Source: Ryuthela nishihirai (Eukaryota; Arthropoda; Arachnida; Araneae; Heptathelidae). From it: DNA of 64,000 nt. A program made the translations under genes and the position numbers. Where the stretch lies: assembly GCA_038380435.1 (NCBI GenBank), contig JAWZYU010000013.1, forward strand, positions 66,234,446 through 66,298,445, in the 5' to 3' direction. A model generated the notes under the pieces. The model was not told where the DNA came from and ran no database searches. It worked only from the letters and a program-made list of their open reading frames with translations. Shown here piece by piece: positions 42,786-52,689 of the stretch (position 1 is the stretch's first letter; each line of letters starts with the position of its first letter).

Positions 42786-42998
42786 GTGTCTGGCCGCATG
42801 GAGGACACGGAGGTGTCGGCCCTTGTCAATACCGGCGCCACTCTGTCCGTCATGAATAGTCAGTGTTTTCAGCGTTTGAGAGGCCGAATCCTGCACAAAA
42901 CGGTCCCCCTCCAACAAAACTGTAGATGGCCACCCCTTCCAGTGATAGGCAGATACATGGTGACCCTCACATTTGAAGCGCTAACGCTACCGCGTTAA
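42786..42998 (+). pseudogene. Gypsy protease fragment, active-site Asp replaced
   Basis: Matches the inverted copy at 44161-44562 but reads ALVNTGATLSVMN where that copy has ALVDTGAIVSVMN, so the catalytic Asp is Asn. A short deletion (QQNCRWPPLP against QHNLKTVDGHPLP) and truncation after MVTLTFE follow. The enzyme would be a retroviral-type aspartic protease cutting Gag-Pol; this copy cannot be active. Confidence 0.85.
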
Positions 42999-43081
42999 AT
43001 ATATAATTGAAATCCAAAGTGAATGCACAGTATTCCCTGTTAAGAAACAATAATTAATAGATTCTGAAAAAAATTCATCGC

Positions 43082-43155
43082 CGCCACGGCGGGAATCGAA
43101 CCCGCATCTCTCCAGATTCATGCCAGAGCGTGCTAACCATTTGCACCACGCGTCG
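43082..43155 (-). tRNA. tRNA-like sequence between the gypsy copies
   Basis: The minus strand folds as a cloverleaf by eye. D stem GTGC/GCAC; T arm GCGGGTTCGATTCCCGC (5 bp perfect); acceptor CGACGCG against CGTGGCG with one mismatch and one GU; anticodon stem TCTGG/CTGGA with GU pairs and loop CATGAAT (anticodon TGA). The A box TGGTGCAAATGG and B box GGTTCGATTCC are present, and a T7 run follows at 43067-43073. It lacks the long variable arm expected for Ser(UGA), so a tRNA pseudogene or SINE head is more likely than a working tRNA. Confidence 0.4.
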
Positions 43156-43199
43156 GAGAACGAATATTTTCAGAATTTGACTTTTTTAATTTTTCTTCT

Positions 43200-44215
43200 T
43201 GAGACGTGACTGAGACAGCGTGTTTCCGGGGGCTTCAATTTCCGACTGGCGTAAGCTACCGGATGACGGAAACCGTCGTCCGTCTCCTGCTCGAGTACGC
43301 CGGCTACCGCAATATCCGACGCATCTGTTGACAGAAAAAATTTCCGTCCAAAGTCGGGGTACAGGAGAAGGGGCTCGGTCATTAATTTCCTCTTCAGTAC
43401 TTCGAACGCTTCCTCCGCTTCTGGAGACCATCCAAAAGGGGTGTCCTTCTTCACTAAATGGACCAAGGGGGCTGTAAGATCGGCGTAGCTATCGATAATA
43501 CGCCGGTAGTAGCCGGTTAGGCCTAGGAAGGCTCGAACGTTCCGAACACTACGGGGGCGAGGAAATTCTTCAATGGCCTGGACGTTCCACGGGTCCGGCT
43601 GGACCCCTTCTGCGGAAATAAAATGTCCCAAGTAAGTGAGGGATTCCTTCGTGAATTGGCACTTTGCTGGCTTCAACTTTAAATTGTAGGCCCTTAGGCG
43701 GTCAAATACCCTCTGTAACCGTTCTGTGTGTTGTTCAAATGTCTGGGAGGCCACCATCATGTCGTCGAGGTAGACGAGAACTTGCTCTTGTCGCATTCCC
43801 ATTAATACGTGGTCCAATAAATGCTGGAACGTAGCGGGACTGTTCTTCAGTCCAAATGGTAAGTAGTTAAATTCAAATAACCCTTTCCTGCTGATGAACG
43901 CAGTTTTCTCCACGTCACGTGGGTGAACGGGAACCTGCCAATAACCGGATACCATATCCAGTGAGCTAAAATATTTGGCGTGAGCTAGTTGGTCGATAAT
44001 TTCGTTTATGAGGGGGAGGGGGTACGAATCTGGGACTGTTTTCGCATTTAGGGCCCTGTAGTCGACGCAGAATCTGTAGGTGGAGTCTTTTTTCTTCACT
44101 AAGACGATGGGTGACGCAAAAGGAGAGGCGCTTTCTCTTATTATTCCTTGCTCTAACAACTCATCCACTTGTCGGTCCAATTCGCCCTGCAGCGTGAACG
44201 GCACCCTGTATGCCC
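43200..44215 (-). pseudogene. pol: Gypsy reverse transcriptase and partial RNase H
   Basis: An open minus-strand frame. RT motifs: VPFTLQGELDRQVDELLEQG, FCVDYRALNAKT, SLDMVSGYWQVPV, FNYLPFGLKNSPATFQ, VYLDDMMVAS (catalytic YxDD) and LTYLGHFISAEGV. RNase H begins with FFLSTDASDIAVAGVLEQ and YASRKLKPPE, but the element is cut near 43200 before the rest of RNase H, tether and integrase. The Ty3/gypsy class is clear from these motifs. The remaining codons to 43170 belong to unrelated flank. Confidence 0.92.
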
Positions 44216-44224
44216 GCTGCCTCG

Positions 44225-44562
44225 TCCTTTTTCCTGTGCAGTGTGCCTGAATGACAATCTATGATGAATCGGGGCTTTTTGAGGATATCGTGTCCCATTA
44301 TCATGTCGTATCGTGGAGTGTCTATGTCAAGGGCTACTATGGGGTGTTCAAATCTAATCCCGTCAAATGTGAGGGTCACCATGTATCTGCCTATCACTGG
44401 AAGGGGGTGGCCATCTACAGTTTTCAAATTATGTTGGAGGGGGACCGTTTTGTGCAGGATTCGGCCTCTCAAGCGCTGAAAACACTGGCTATTCATGACG
44501 GACACAATGGCGCCGGTATCGACAAGGGCCGACACCTCCGTGTCCTCCATGCGGCCAGACAC
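44225..44562 (-). pseudogene. Gypsy aspartic protease, active-site motif intact
   Basis: The minus frame with ALVDTGAIVSVMN (DTGA active site), GHPLPVIGRYM, and MIMGHDILKKPRFIIDCHSG, the flap-to-C-terminal region. The open frame extends upstream of its first Met to the insertion at 44724. Downstream it shifts out of frame with the RT around 44210-44225 because intervening sequence is deleted. Confidence 0.88.
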
Positions 44563-44723
44563 AATAGGTGAATTTTCATCACTGCATAGTATGGCACACG
44601 GGGCAATGCGGACGGCTGACGCTTCGAGGGGACTCTGGGAAGTGCATCTGGGGCTTCCCTCCCGTTCTAGTTTAAAGGAGCCGTATGGTGGTTGGCTTGT
44701 CGTAACTCTTCTCTACCCTGATC

Positions 44724-45880
44724 CATTCCTTACTGGACATCTTTTCCGCCAATGTTTGATAAAATCCCAGGTTTCTCTAATAAAAAATCACATGACTCCA
44801 CAATTATAAAAGAATGTCGCGGTGTTTGTAATATGTGTTAGTTATTCTGAAACCATTGAGTTTACTTACCTGTAGGAGACGTTGCCCATTGCCATTGCAG
44901 CTACCAATAACAAAAGGGCCTATCACCCCTCCCCAAAGATCAGAGTCAGTACCAACTTTGGCATTGAAGTCACCAAGAACAAGGGTAATATCTCCTTTCT
45001 TGACAGAATTCAAAATATCCTGATGTTGTCCGTAAAACCTATCCTTCTCATCCTCATCAGCATCCTCAGTGGGGGCATAACAGCAGATAACATTCAAGTC
45101 TTTAATGCTTGTCTGAAATTTTGCTGTAAGAAACCTTTCATTAATGCACTCATATCCTAGAAGAGCATCACTAGCATGTCTGCTGAGACGCAGACACACG
45201 CCTTGGTGATGTTTATTATCGTTCCTCCCTGAAAAGAGAAATTTAAGATTATTTTTAAGAATTTGACCTTTATCTGTCCATCTTGTCTCTTGCAAACCGA
45301 GAATATCTAAATTATAATGGTGGAATTCTTGTGTGAGGACATCAAGAGGAAAAGCTCTGTGCTGAGTCCTCACATTCCAACAACATATGGAGAGAAAATG
45401 GTTAGTGGGATGTTTAAAGAAACTCTGTTTATTGAGAGAGGAAATGGCGACAATATCAAACAGCGACAATATCAAACTAATCGCAGACATGGGGCAAAAA
45501 CCCGTTCCCACACCACTAAAGGCTGAAGCCATCTACACCGAAAGACTTCCTCCAATGCAGAATTTGACGATGCCCGTACAAGCAAGAGTTCAGGAACCTG
45601 CGATGACCTCTGTTCTGTATTGTCCACCAGTAAACAAAATAGGTTAAAAATAATACTTATCTATAGCTTAAAAACATACCACTAAGACAATATACACTTG
45701 GTACAAATACACACTGAAATAATTTACCCTTTTGAGAGAGAAACAAAAACTCAGCAGGGTAGTATACCATCATTAATACTATACCATCTATTTAACTTAA
45801 TTCAGATTCAAAAAGCCTCTGAATGAGTTTGCTTTTATAAAGCAAGAATATTAAATTTATGTTATGTGTTCTACTACTAC
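44724..45880. mobile_element. Insertion carrying the 5' half of an RTE, in gypsy
   Basis: A 1157-bp block between GATCAGGGTA (44714-44723, read on minus) and GATCGGGGTA (45881-45890), a 10-bp target duplication with one change; the plus gypsy copy shows the empty site near 42625. Within it, 44807-45620 on minus is the RTE leader and endonuclease (GLQETRWTDKG, LVLGDFNAKVG, FRITNTYYKHRDI), stopping before the RT. Flanks of 80 and 260 bp are not RTE. On plus it ends TTCTACTACTAC, a short repeat tail, so the inserted RNA may have been antisense to the RTE. Confidence 0.65.
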
Positions 45881-45949
45881 TACCCCGATCTCGAGTTCGC
45901 TGACGGGGTGTAAAGGGGAATCCATTCTCTCTCGTCCAGCGGGTCCTCC

Positions 45950-46365
45950 GTGGAGTTACTCGGTCTCGGTTTTGCTGCCGGTTTCGTCCTGTTTGGTATC
46001 ACGGGTCACGTGGGCGTAGGGTCGGGGGCGACGCACACTGACGGGCGTAATGGCCCACTCCACCGCACGCAAAGCACGAGACACCCTGGTGATCCGCCAA
46101 GGGGTGCCGCTGTTGCTGGGGCTGACTGGTATGGCACCTCTCTCGCTGTCCCTCAATCTGGTGGAGGCGCTCCCCCAAACGTACTAGATCTGCCTGGATC
46201 TGGCACAGCGGAAAGGCTGCCAACAGATCCTGTAGCTGGGGCAGAGGGTTCGACTCTGTGTTCCTAGCAGGGGTTTCCTCGTCAAGTGCTCGTATGGCTG
46301 GCGTTCGTCCGGAGGCACGCTCATTGCTCTCCTCCAGTGTAGCTTTTGCTAAAGCCTTCTCCTCT
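45950..46365 (-). pseudogene. gag: Gypsy gag fragment, minus copy
   Basis: Matches the plus gag closely by eye: LAKATLEESNERASGRTPAI, the CFACGGVGHYARQC zinc knuckle, SPPTLRPRD. A shift occurs after the knuckle near 46000. Its 5' end joins unrelated open sequence at about 46365. Confidence 0.85.
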
Positions 46366-46745
46366 ACATCTCTTCCCGTTCTTATCTTTGGCACTGCTTT
46401 CCCTGCTTTCTGGGCCAGGAGATTGTATCTGCACTTCTTCCTTCACTCGATCTTTCTGTACACTCAGCATGGCTTTTCGCTTTTGCAACTCAGACGATTA
46501 ATAACTAATTCAATATCAGCAAACGAATGAAGTATGTCAACTTACTGCTTTCCGCGACAGCGCAGTCTCCGAGATCTGATAGACCCTTCTATATTTGGAA
46601 AGAAATCCGTTGTTCCTACCCCTTCAGGAGCGCCTGATAAGTTGTCATGTCTTGCTCCATCATAACGTCCTCACGCCAACGTGGTGGGCAAGTTCTTTTT
46701 GCCCCGGACTGCTCGGGGTGTTCGTGCTGCTTCTTCACATCATAC
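46366..46745 (-). other. Coding-like sequence fused upstream of the gag fragment
   Basis: The minus strand shows open segments MLSVQKDRVKEEVQIQSPG (near 46470-46410), YRRVYQISETALSRKA (near 46600-46555) and PPRWREDVMMEQDMTTYQA (near 46690-46640). A donor-like GCA|GTAAGTTG at about 46553 and an acceptor-like CGTCTGAG at about 46495 would join two of them through a 57-nt gap in phase. It may be exons of an unknown gene, or an upstream part of the retroelement. Not recognised. Confidence 0.25.
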
Positions 46746-47035
46746 CTACATAAAACAGAGAAAGAGAATGAAATGTTGCTCAATCTGTCAGAATTTAATA
46801 GTAAATAATAATGAGTCTCACATTCGGCGACAACTGAATATAAATCGCAAACAGAACTTATAAGATTATAATTGCTTGCCGTATGTTACTAATTAAAGAA
46901 AAATCATTCATCATAAGATATAAACTTTAAAAGAAGACATGATACACGAGAAGAAATCTCAAGTATTTCCTCAAACGAACACCAGGGTTATTTTTGAAAT
47001 AATTATTTTTCCTGAAATGTAAACATAGAAATGTT

Positions 47036-47280
47036 CGATTTTTTTTACCTCCTAAAGACACTTTTTCTCCTACAATGTGTTAAATGAACAGAGACCTAAA
47101 GGACACAAAAGACCTAAAGGATTCAGAGAAGGTTGGTGAAAGATATCCTTTGGACAGCTCTTAAGAAATAGATGGAAGTCTCCCTGTTCTTCAACGTGCA
47201 CAGAATATTGTTCTCCTGCATACGGGGCCTTGCATTAACGTCCTATCTGATGGATGACAGTCTTTCTAGGCCCATAAGCA
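47036..47280 (-). repeat. SINE family 1, decayed minus copy
   Basis: TTTTTTTTACCTCCTAAAG at the tail side, then GATTCAGAGAAGGTTGG, TTCTTCAACGTGCACAG and GATGGATGACAGTCTTTC, matching the family body. The tRNA-like head is lost. Confidence 0.65.
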
Positions 47281-47285
47281 TCATC

Positions 47286-49470
47286 ATTATTTTAGGGAAT
47301 AATCATTGTAGTTTCGATAGATGTCGATGATTTGTAACAAATATCTAATCTCGGCTATCCCTTGCAAAACATCCCCGATCTGTTAAAAATATTTTTTAAA
47401 AAGTCGAATCGATGAAGCAAGTGTAAACCAATCTGACTTATAAGTGTCATTTGAATACACAATGTCTATTCAAATGACACTTACCTAGTCATGCACACAA
47501 CCCCTAGTACGAAAACATTTATTCAAATAATTAATATCCCATTAAAGCATCAGGAGAAAGACCCATCCTGGCTCTGTGATCACGCTTTTTCAAGCGAAGG
47601 GTTGAATCGTTTGCATATCTCTTACAATAGGTAAAGATAATTAATGTGATTTTGTAAGCAATGTGATGATTCTGAAGATAGATTATGAGGACGATAGAGA
47701 TGCAATGACCACCAATGATATCATTCTAATATTATTGCACAAAATATTTCCTATCTGAGCCCACATTTAAATATTGTAAGAGAAGAAATGATTTCGCCAT
47801 CTCCAAAGTGAATGAAGTTCTCGCCATCTCCAAAGTGAATGAAGTTCTCGCCATCTCCAAAGTGAATGAAGTTCTCGCCGTGGATTTACCGTAAGGAGCT
47901 CACTTAGATAAGGAACTAGGCAACCGTTTGCAGTGGGCTGCGAATTTCTTTAGTAAATTGCTTTAAATCCCTTCAAGTGACAAATTGATTGCATGCAGCG
48001 TTGTTAATTAAGCCATTATCACTTCTCATTTCAAATTCTCATAAAGGAAAAAAAATCTCATAAAGAACGTCCAAAGTGTGTTGCGGATGAAGTGAAACAT
48101 CGCTCAGATTGTTTCAATCCCAAACCTCTCGCTGATGGTAGGGATATTATAGCATGGGAAGTTTCTGTTGGAATCCATTGTATCTGTGGACAAAATGGCA
48201 GTTATTAAGGACTGATATCGACGTAGTTCCCTTTTAAAATGGTAGTCATGATCACGTCCATATTTCAACTGGTCATGAGTGATTTCGGGAGCATCCCAGT
48301 GATCTGCTGTATCTATCTTGGCAGTTTCAATCCTTGATTCCAGTCTTATGGAATATATTTCAGATTGTTCTGAAGAAATTTAACCTACACAGAATGCCAT
48401 TCCTATCAACCCTTGTGGACCTGTAAGTGATAATTGTAAAACGAAAACAGGTAACTTATCCCAAGATATAAATTCTAAGATTTTATTGTCTCCATATGGT
48501 AACGTGTTGGTAGAGTATGCAAGGATTAGGATACAAGTTGTAATTCTCTATTACCCACTTAAATATATACTTTATGCATATTAAGAGAAGTATTTATGGA
48601 ATATGGTAGCTCCTAGTCGCCAAAGTATCAAAACCCCTCAACTTTTCTTACATGAGAAGATGTTGAGTACGCACTACAGTGTATAAACAGTCGTGAAGTA
48701 AACTAACTTGTTATTAAACGCATTCTCTAAAAAATTAATCACATGGAATTTGTGTATTAAATCATATTTGAAAATCATCTTAACACTGTATTGTACTAAA
48801 GCTGTTAAAGTTTGCACGCAATAAAAAGTAAATAAAAATATCGTATTCTTTATGTGAAACACAAAGGCAGTTTGCATGATAACTTGGAATTGCACCGTGT
48901 TCTCGGATTGCAACGAAATGGCCAGCTTCATGTCTTTCGAAATATATCTTTTACACTTGAGAATGACCACCTTCCGGAACTGCCAAAACATATCGCCATG
49001 TTTTATCTGAGTTACGTCATTGTTCATTATTTATCAGGTGTTAATGGATTTTTAATTGGTAACCTGGTACTTGATGTTACTTTTTTTGTCTCTTATAACT
49101 ACTAAGCTATATAAATACTGCTTTGAATTTTATCATGTAATTTTCATAAATCTCGGTACCCTGTAGGTAAAAAGAGTAAAGTCATAGCACTGCGATCAGC
49201 TTAAAGATCATCAGTGTATTCTCTGACATTCGATGTCAATTTAACCAAACTCAGCTCAAGGAGCGATCTAGAGAGTTTAAACTCTCAAAATGAAAGACAA
49301 TTTCGGTGTGTTGAATGGGCCAATCAGAGAGCAGATAACGCTGATTATCTAGCTAACCCGATTGAAGGGAACAAGCTATTTTGAAGTCTCCTGAACAGAA
49401 GCATAAACTGAAACTTTGGTACCTGAGGTAGCCACCATGTCTTGCCTGAATCATAATCACCAGCACCAGA
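47286..49470. other. Low-repeat stretch with short tandem and hairpin features
   Basis: Holds a hairpin at 47441-47483 (arms TAAGTGTCATTTGAATA) and a 27-bp triplication at 47796-47876. A minus-strand open segment at about 48110-48370 reads IRLESRIETAKIDTADHW and onward after an acceptor-like AAATTTCTTCAG. Two overlapping open frames lie at 48674-49105 on opposite strands. None has enough support to be called a gene. Confidence 0.4.
47796..47876. repeat. 27-bp tandem triplication
   Basis: Three identical units starting GCCATCTCCAAAGTGAATGA. In one plus frame the unit encodes AISKVNEVL and the surrounding frame is open until a TAA at about 47890. Confidence 0.9.
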
Positions 49471-49554
49471 CTAGTAATGCGATATTCCCAATTTCGATTG
49501 TATTGTATTTTCGATTGTATTGACTAGTAATGCGATATTCCCAATTCCCACTGT

Positions 49555-49865
49555 ATCAGCGTTGAGATTTATCTCCCATAAGCTCCACCCTACTCTCGGT
49601 GTGAAAGGGAACACCGATGAGATTACAAAGGTCGCGGTCATTCTGATGGGTTGTTGAGCCCTGACCATGTACGAAGGAGAGCCATACCCTGTGCACGTTA
49701 CAGAACATGCTGGAAGGCCCAGACAGAAAGCTCTCATCTGTCTGCCAAGTGTAATCCAGTGGGTCCCCTTCCCCAACCTCCTCTGAACCTTTGTGGTCCT
49801 TATGACCTGGAGGTTTAGCCCATTGAATGCACAAAAGTGTCACTTAGAGGTAAACAACCCAAACA
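49555..49865 (+). repeat. SINE family 1, headless plus copy
   Basis: Starts at CAGCGTTGAGATTTATCTCC within the family body, continues CATACCCTGTGCACGTTA, and ends GGTAAACAACCCAAACAACC. The tRNA-like head is replaced by a local duplication of GACTAGTAATGCGATATTCC (about 49470 and 49525). Confidence 0.75.
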
Positions 49866-50084
49866 ACCACAAGAAAATTCAGCTTCAGTTAATTCTTTCA
49901 GTTTCTCTGTCAGCGAGGTAAAACTCTGGCTGGACTTTAAGGCTATTCATTTTTTTCACCTAATTGACGGGAAAAAAATTAATACTGTAGTCTTGTCCCT
50001 AATAGCAGTTGAACATTAGACCGAATGACTCCAGCACATATCGATTACCGTCACTAATAAGATCATTTCAGTGAAAATGAAACG

Positions 50085-50670
50085 ATGTAAATTAAAGACT
50101 TTTGAAGGGTTTGAAAAATATGAATCATCATATTTCGTTAGTACCTGTTCAACTCAAAAAGAACTTTCATTAATCTCTTAAAACAAAACGTTTCGTCACT
50201 CCCTGCACCCCCCCACCTTCCGAAGTGAAGGGACAAATCGTTGCTGCACGTGTTAAGTCGTTGATTGTGATATTTTATCAGTAAAACATCATATCTTTAG
50301 CAATATATGTTAAATGTTTGAAATTTTGGAATTATTCCACCGTCAGAGATTGCAATTAAAACTTTTGGGAGATTCAAAAACTATGAATCATAATAGTTTA
50401 TCAAATACCTATTCAACGAAAAAATAATTCTTTGCTTTTGGAAATAAATATTATCACTAAAAACAAGAAAAATTGTGCTTGTGCTGATGGTGAAATGTTA
50501 CCATTAATATTAAAAAATTCTAATATAATTACATCGATTACAATATTGAAATGTTTGCCATTTTCAACTTTTTTCACTGTTTGATGGCGCAATTAGTTGC
50601 ATGGAGATTTCGCAAGTACGAATCGTACTATTTCACAATACCTAACCAACACAAAAGAATTTTTGATCCG
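50085..50670. repeat. Degenerate tandem repeat, three units of about 235-265 bp
   Basis: Related segments at about 50085, 50348 and 50582 share the order GATGTAAATTAAAGACTTTT / GATTGCAATTAAAACTTTT / GATGGCGCAATTAGTTGC, then a TATGAATCAT-like core, then AATACCTATTCAACG-like and ACAAAAGAATTTTT-like pieces. No coding support. Confidence 0.5.
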
Positions 50671-50719
50671 TTTCTAAAAACAAAGAATTTGACAGACTGA
50701 CGACAAAGTGAAGCATTCG

Positions 50720-52010
50720 CTCTTTTGTTTCTGAAAAGGAACAAAAAAAGTCTCCCAGAGGAAGCCTTTCGCTTATGACTCTGTCAAAAGCAAATTATCC
50801 TTTGGACGCTACTATAACCTTTCAGTCTGGGCCAGATGACTCTTACTTGAGACCCAAAGCTAGGATATCTTTAGGTCCTCTGACTTATTTATATATAACC
50901 TTTTGTTTATTGTAGAACTTCACATTTTCGTGCATTATGATTAACAAGCAAATTTATCTTCTGTTGCTCGAGTTTTTCTCTTTCTTTAAAGCAGTGATAC
51001 TGAAACGTTTTTTTTTTGCTCACGGCACATCGTATATTTCGCCGTGAATACTGATGGCACTAAAAATTTGGTGGTAATACTACGGGAAATTCGCACATGC
51101 GCAATTTGTCTTCAATAATAGCCATTTTTGTGGAGTCGTTTGTAAACGCAGAGAACTTTTTTTTAAGTTCTGACGTGTATTAAGGTTAGTACTACGCTGT
51201 ACTACTACAACGGTATGCTTTGTGTAAGGCCCGTATCTAGAAAAAAATCGAGGCAGGCCCCAAGGAACAAAATCGAGTCAAAAAAAGAAATGTCAAAGGG
51301 GAGGCCAAGAGACTTCATTTCCAATGCACTCTAACATTTCATCCTCTACTTGAAGGTTTTTAAAAAAATCTTCAAAAATGCATAAAATATAAATAAATTT
51401 AATAAATTTTCCCTCTTTTACCCTTATTGTATTCTGAAAGGAAGGGGGGGGGGGGGTTGGTCCCTTTGCACCCCCTAGATCCGTCCCCACTTTGTGCCCT
51501 GCATGTTATCCCATTTTCATATGGATAAGTTTTTTATTAAACGGAAAAAAGTTAAATGAAGAATCAGTTTCAGGAAGGAGCAACAAAATGGTTTCTAAAT
51601 TTCCTTTTATCTACAATTCCATCCCAAATTTCTCGGCACATCCTTTGAGAACCACTGCTCTAAAGTATATGGGATTTCACTCTCCACGTCGCAAGCTTTC
51701 ATTTCGCATAAAACGCTTACGATTGATTCTCCTCTACTAATAAAATTTTGCCTCCCCTCTTTTTGGGGAGGGAAGAAGTGGATGTATTTTGGGATTCCGA
51801 ACATAGTCTCCACGTCAGAAGTTTCTAAACCCGAAAAAACAATATTGTCTCATTCACAAAATGGAATTTTTCAAATAATTTCGTATTTCAATTCAAGTTC
51901 CAGCACTTGGATACAATTTGTCAGTCATAGAAAATTCTATAACGAAATAAAATTAAATATGGGCAAATTGTGCTATGGTGGGTTTAAGTTGTGCAGAAAA
52001 TTTGTACGTA
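50720..52010. other. Unassigned stretch with possible repeat ends near 51230-51490
   Basis: AGGCCCGTATCTAG near 51228 and CTAGATCCGTCCCC near 51475 form a weak inverted pair around a G11 run, perhaps a decayed DNA element. No gene is recognised in the rest. Confidence 0.3.
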
Positions 52011-52013
52011 CTC

Positions 52014-52049
52014 GACCTCTGTGGCAAGCAGCTGCTTGAGGGGGTATTT
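52014..52049 (+). repeat. 36-bp module shared with the satellite insert
   Basis: GACCTCTGTGGCAAGCAGCT and the following 16 bases are identical to 38932-38967. Here AT-rich TTATTTATTA sequence follows, like a retroelement tail. Nothing upstream matches. Confidence 0.75.
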
Positions 52050-52600
52050 ATTATTTATTATATTTAATAATGTAATATACAATGAAAAGGAAAAGCATTA
52101 TTTACAGGTTAATGCAATTTTATTAATATTAATGTAAATATTATTAATACTAATATAATTAGTGCAATTGTTATTAATGTAATTTGCCATAATTGAATAT
52201 ATTTCGAAACATTTGGTAAAAAATAATTGGGCATTTTTATCTGTTGTTAAATGATAAAGAACAGAAAGATGTTTAAAATAATTGAAACCCGATTTCCAGA
52301 CCAGATGTAATGAAATATCGATTTTTGTGAATGGAGGGTATAAATCAGATCCACCTGGGTTACTACAAATCGACCCGAATATATTTACTTACTATTTAGT
52401 ATATTGAACGTCTTGTTAACCGGCTAAACGAAGGTTGGATTACCAAGGGTGTAAGCCTTGCACGTCTCCGTCTACTCGGTTAACACATAGATATAACATG
52501 TAACTGAACACATAACAAATAACTCCTGAGCTAAAGTATACTTAAACAATAACAGAAATCTTATTCCCCATTTAACTCCCAATATATTACCATTTCTTAC
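52050..52600. other. AT-rich stretch
   Basis: TTAATATTAATG-rich low-complexity sequence to about 52200; no gene is recognised. Confidence 0.4.
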
Positions 52601-52686
52601 CACCGCGATTTTACAGACGTCCGCACTTAATGCGGTGCAACCAATCTTCTGAGCGTCCAACGCTCGACAAACAGCAAGGATATTGG
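52601..52686 (-). CDS. Candidate 86-nt internal exon
   Basis: On minus an excellent acceptor TTGTTGTATTTCTTTTAG precedes 86 nt that end at a donor GCGGTG|GTAAGA. The segment is more GC-rich than its AT-rich flanks. One frame is open throughout (NILAVCRALDAQKIGC then TALSADVCKIAV), entering with two bases of a split codon; another frame reads PISLLFVERWTLRRLVAPH before a stop. The protein is not recognised and no partner exon was identified, so it may also be part of an unrecognised repeat. A hairpin (52819-52844) lies upstream in the putative intron. Confidence 0.35.
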
Positions 52687-52689
52687 CTA

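Larger units (their letters stand above)
40000..42970 (+). mobile_element. Ty3/gypsy fragment, plus copy (gag to protease), truncated
   Basis: Begins inside gag near 40000 and ends inside the protease near 42970 (GACCCTCACATTTGAAG then unrelated sequence). No LTR, reverse transcriptase or integrase. A second copy of the same family lies inverted at 43200-46360. A non-LTR element (40680-42549) interrupts it; removing that leaves gag joined to protease as in the inverted copy. Confidence 0.85.
43200..46365 (-). mobile_element. Ty3/gypsy fragment, minus copy (gag, protease, RT), truncated
   Basis: The same family as the plus copy, in inverted orientation, with gag (46365-45950), protease (44562-44225), then reverse transcriptase and the start of RNase H (44204-43200). 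Integrase and LTRs are missing. An insertion (44724-45880) splits the gag-protease spacer. The protease runs into the RT with sequence missing between them, an internal deletion. Confidence 0.85.

Noticed and set aside
48674..49105. Opposing 117- and 83-codon frames
   Set aside because: Both contain coding-like pieces but neither shows splice sites, a start context or a recognisable domain; a resemblance to sliding-clamp-type sequence was considered and did not hold up motif by motif.
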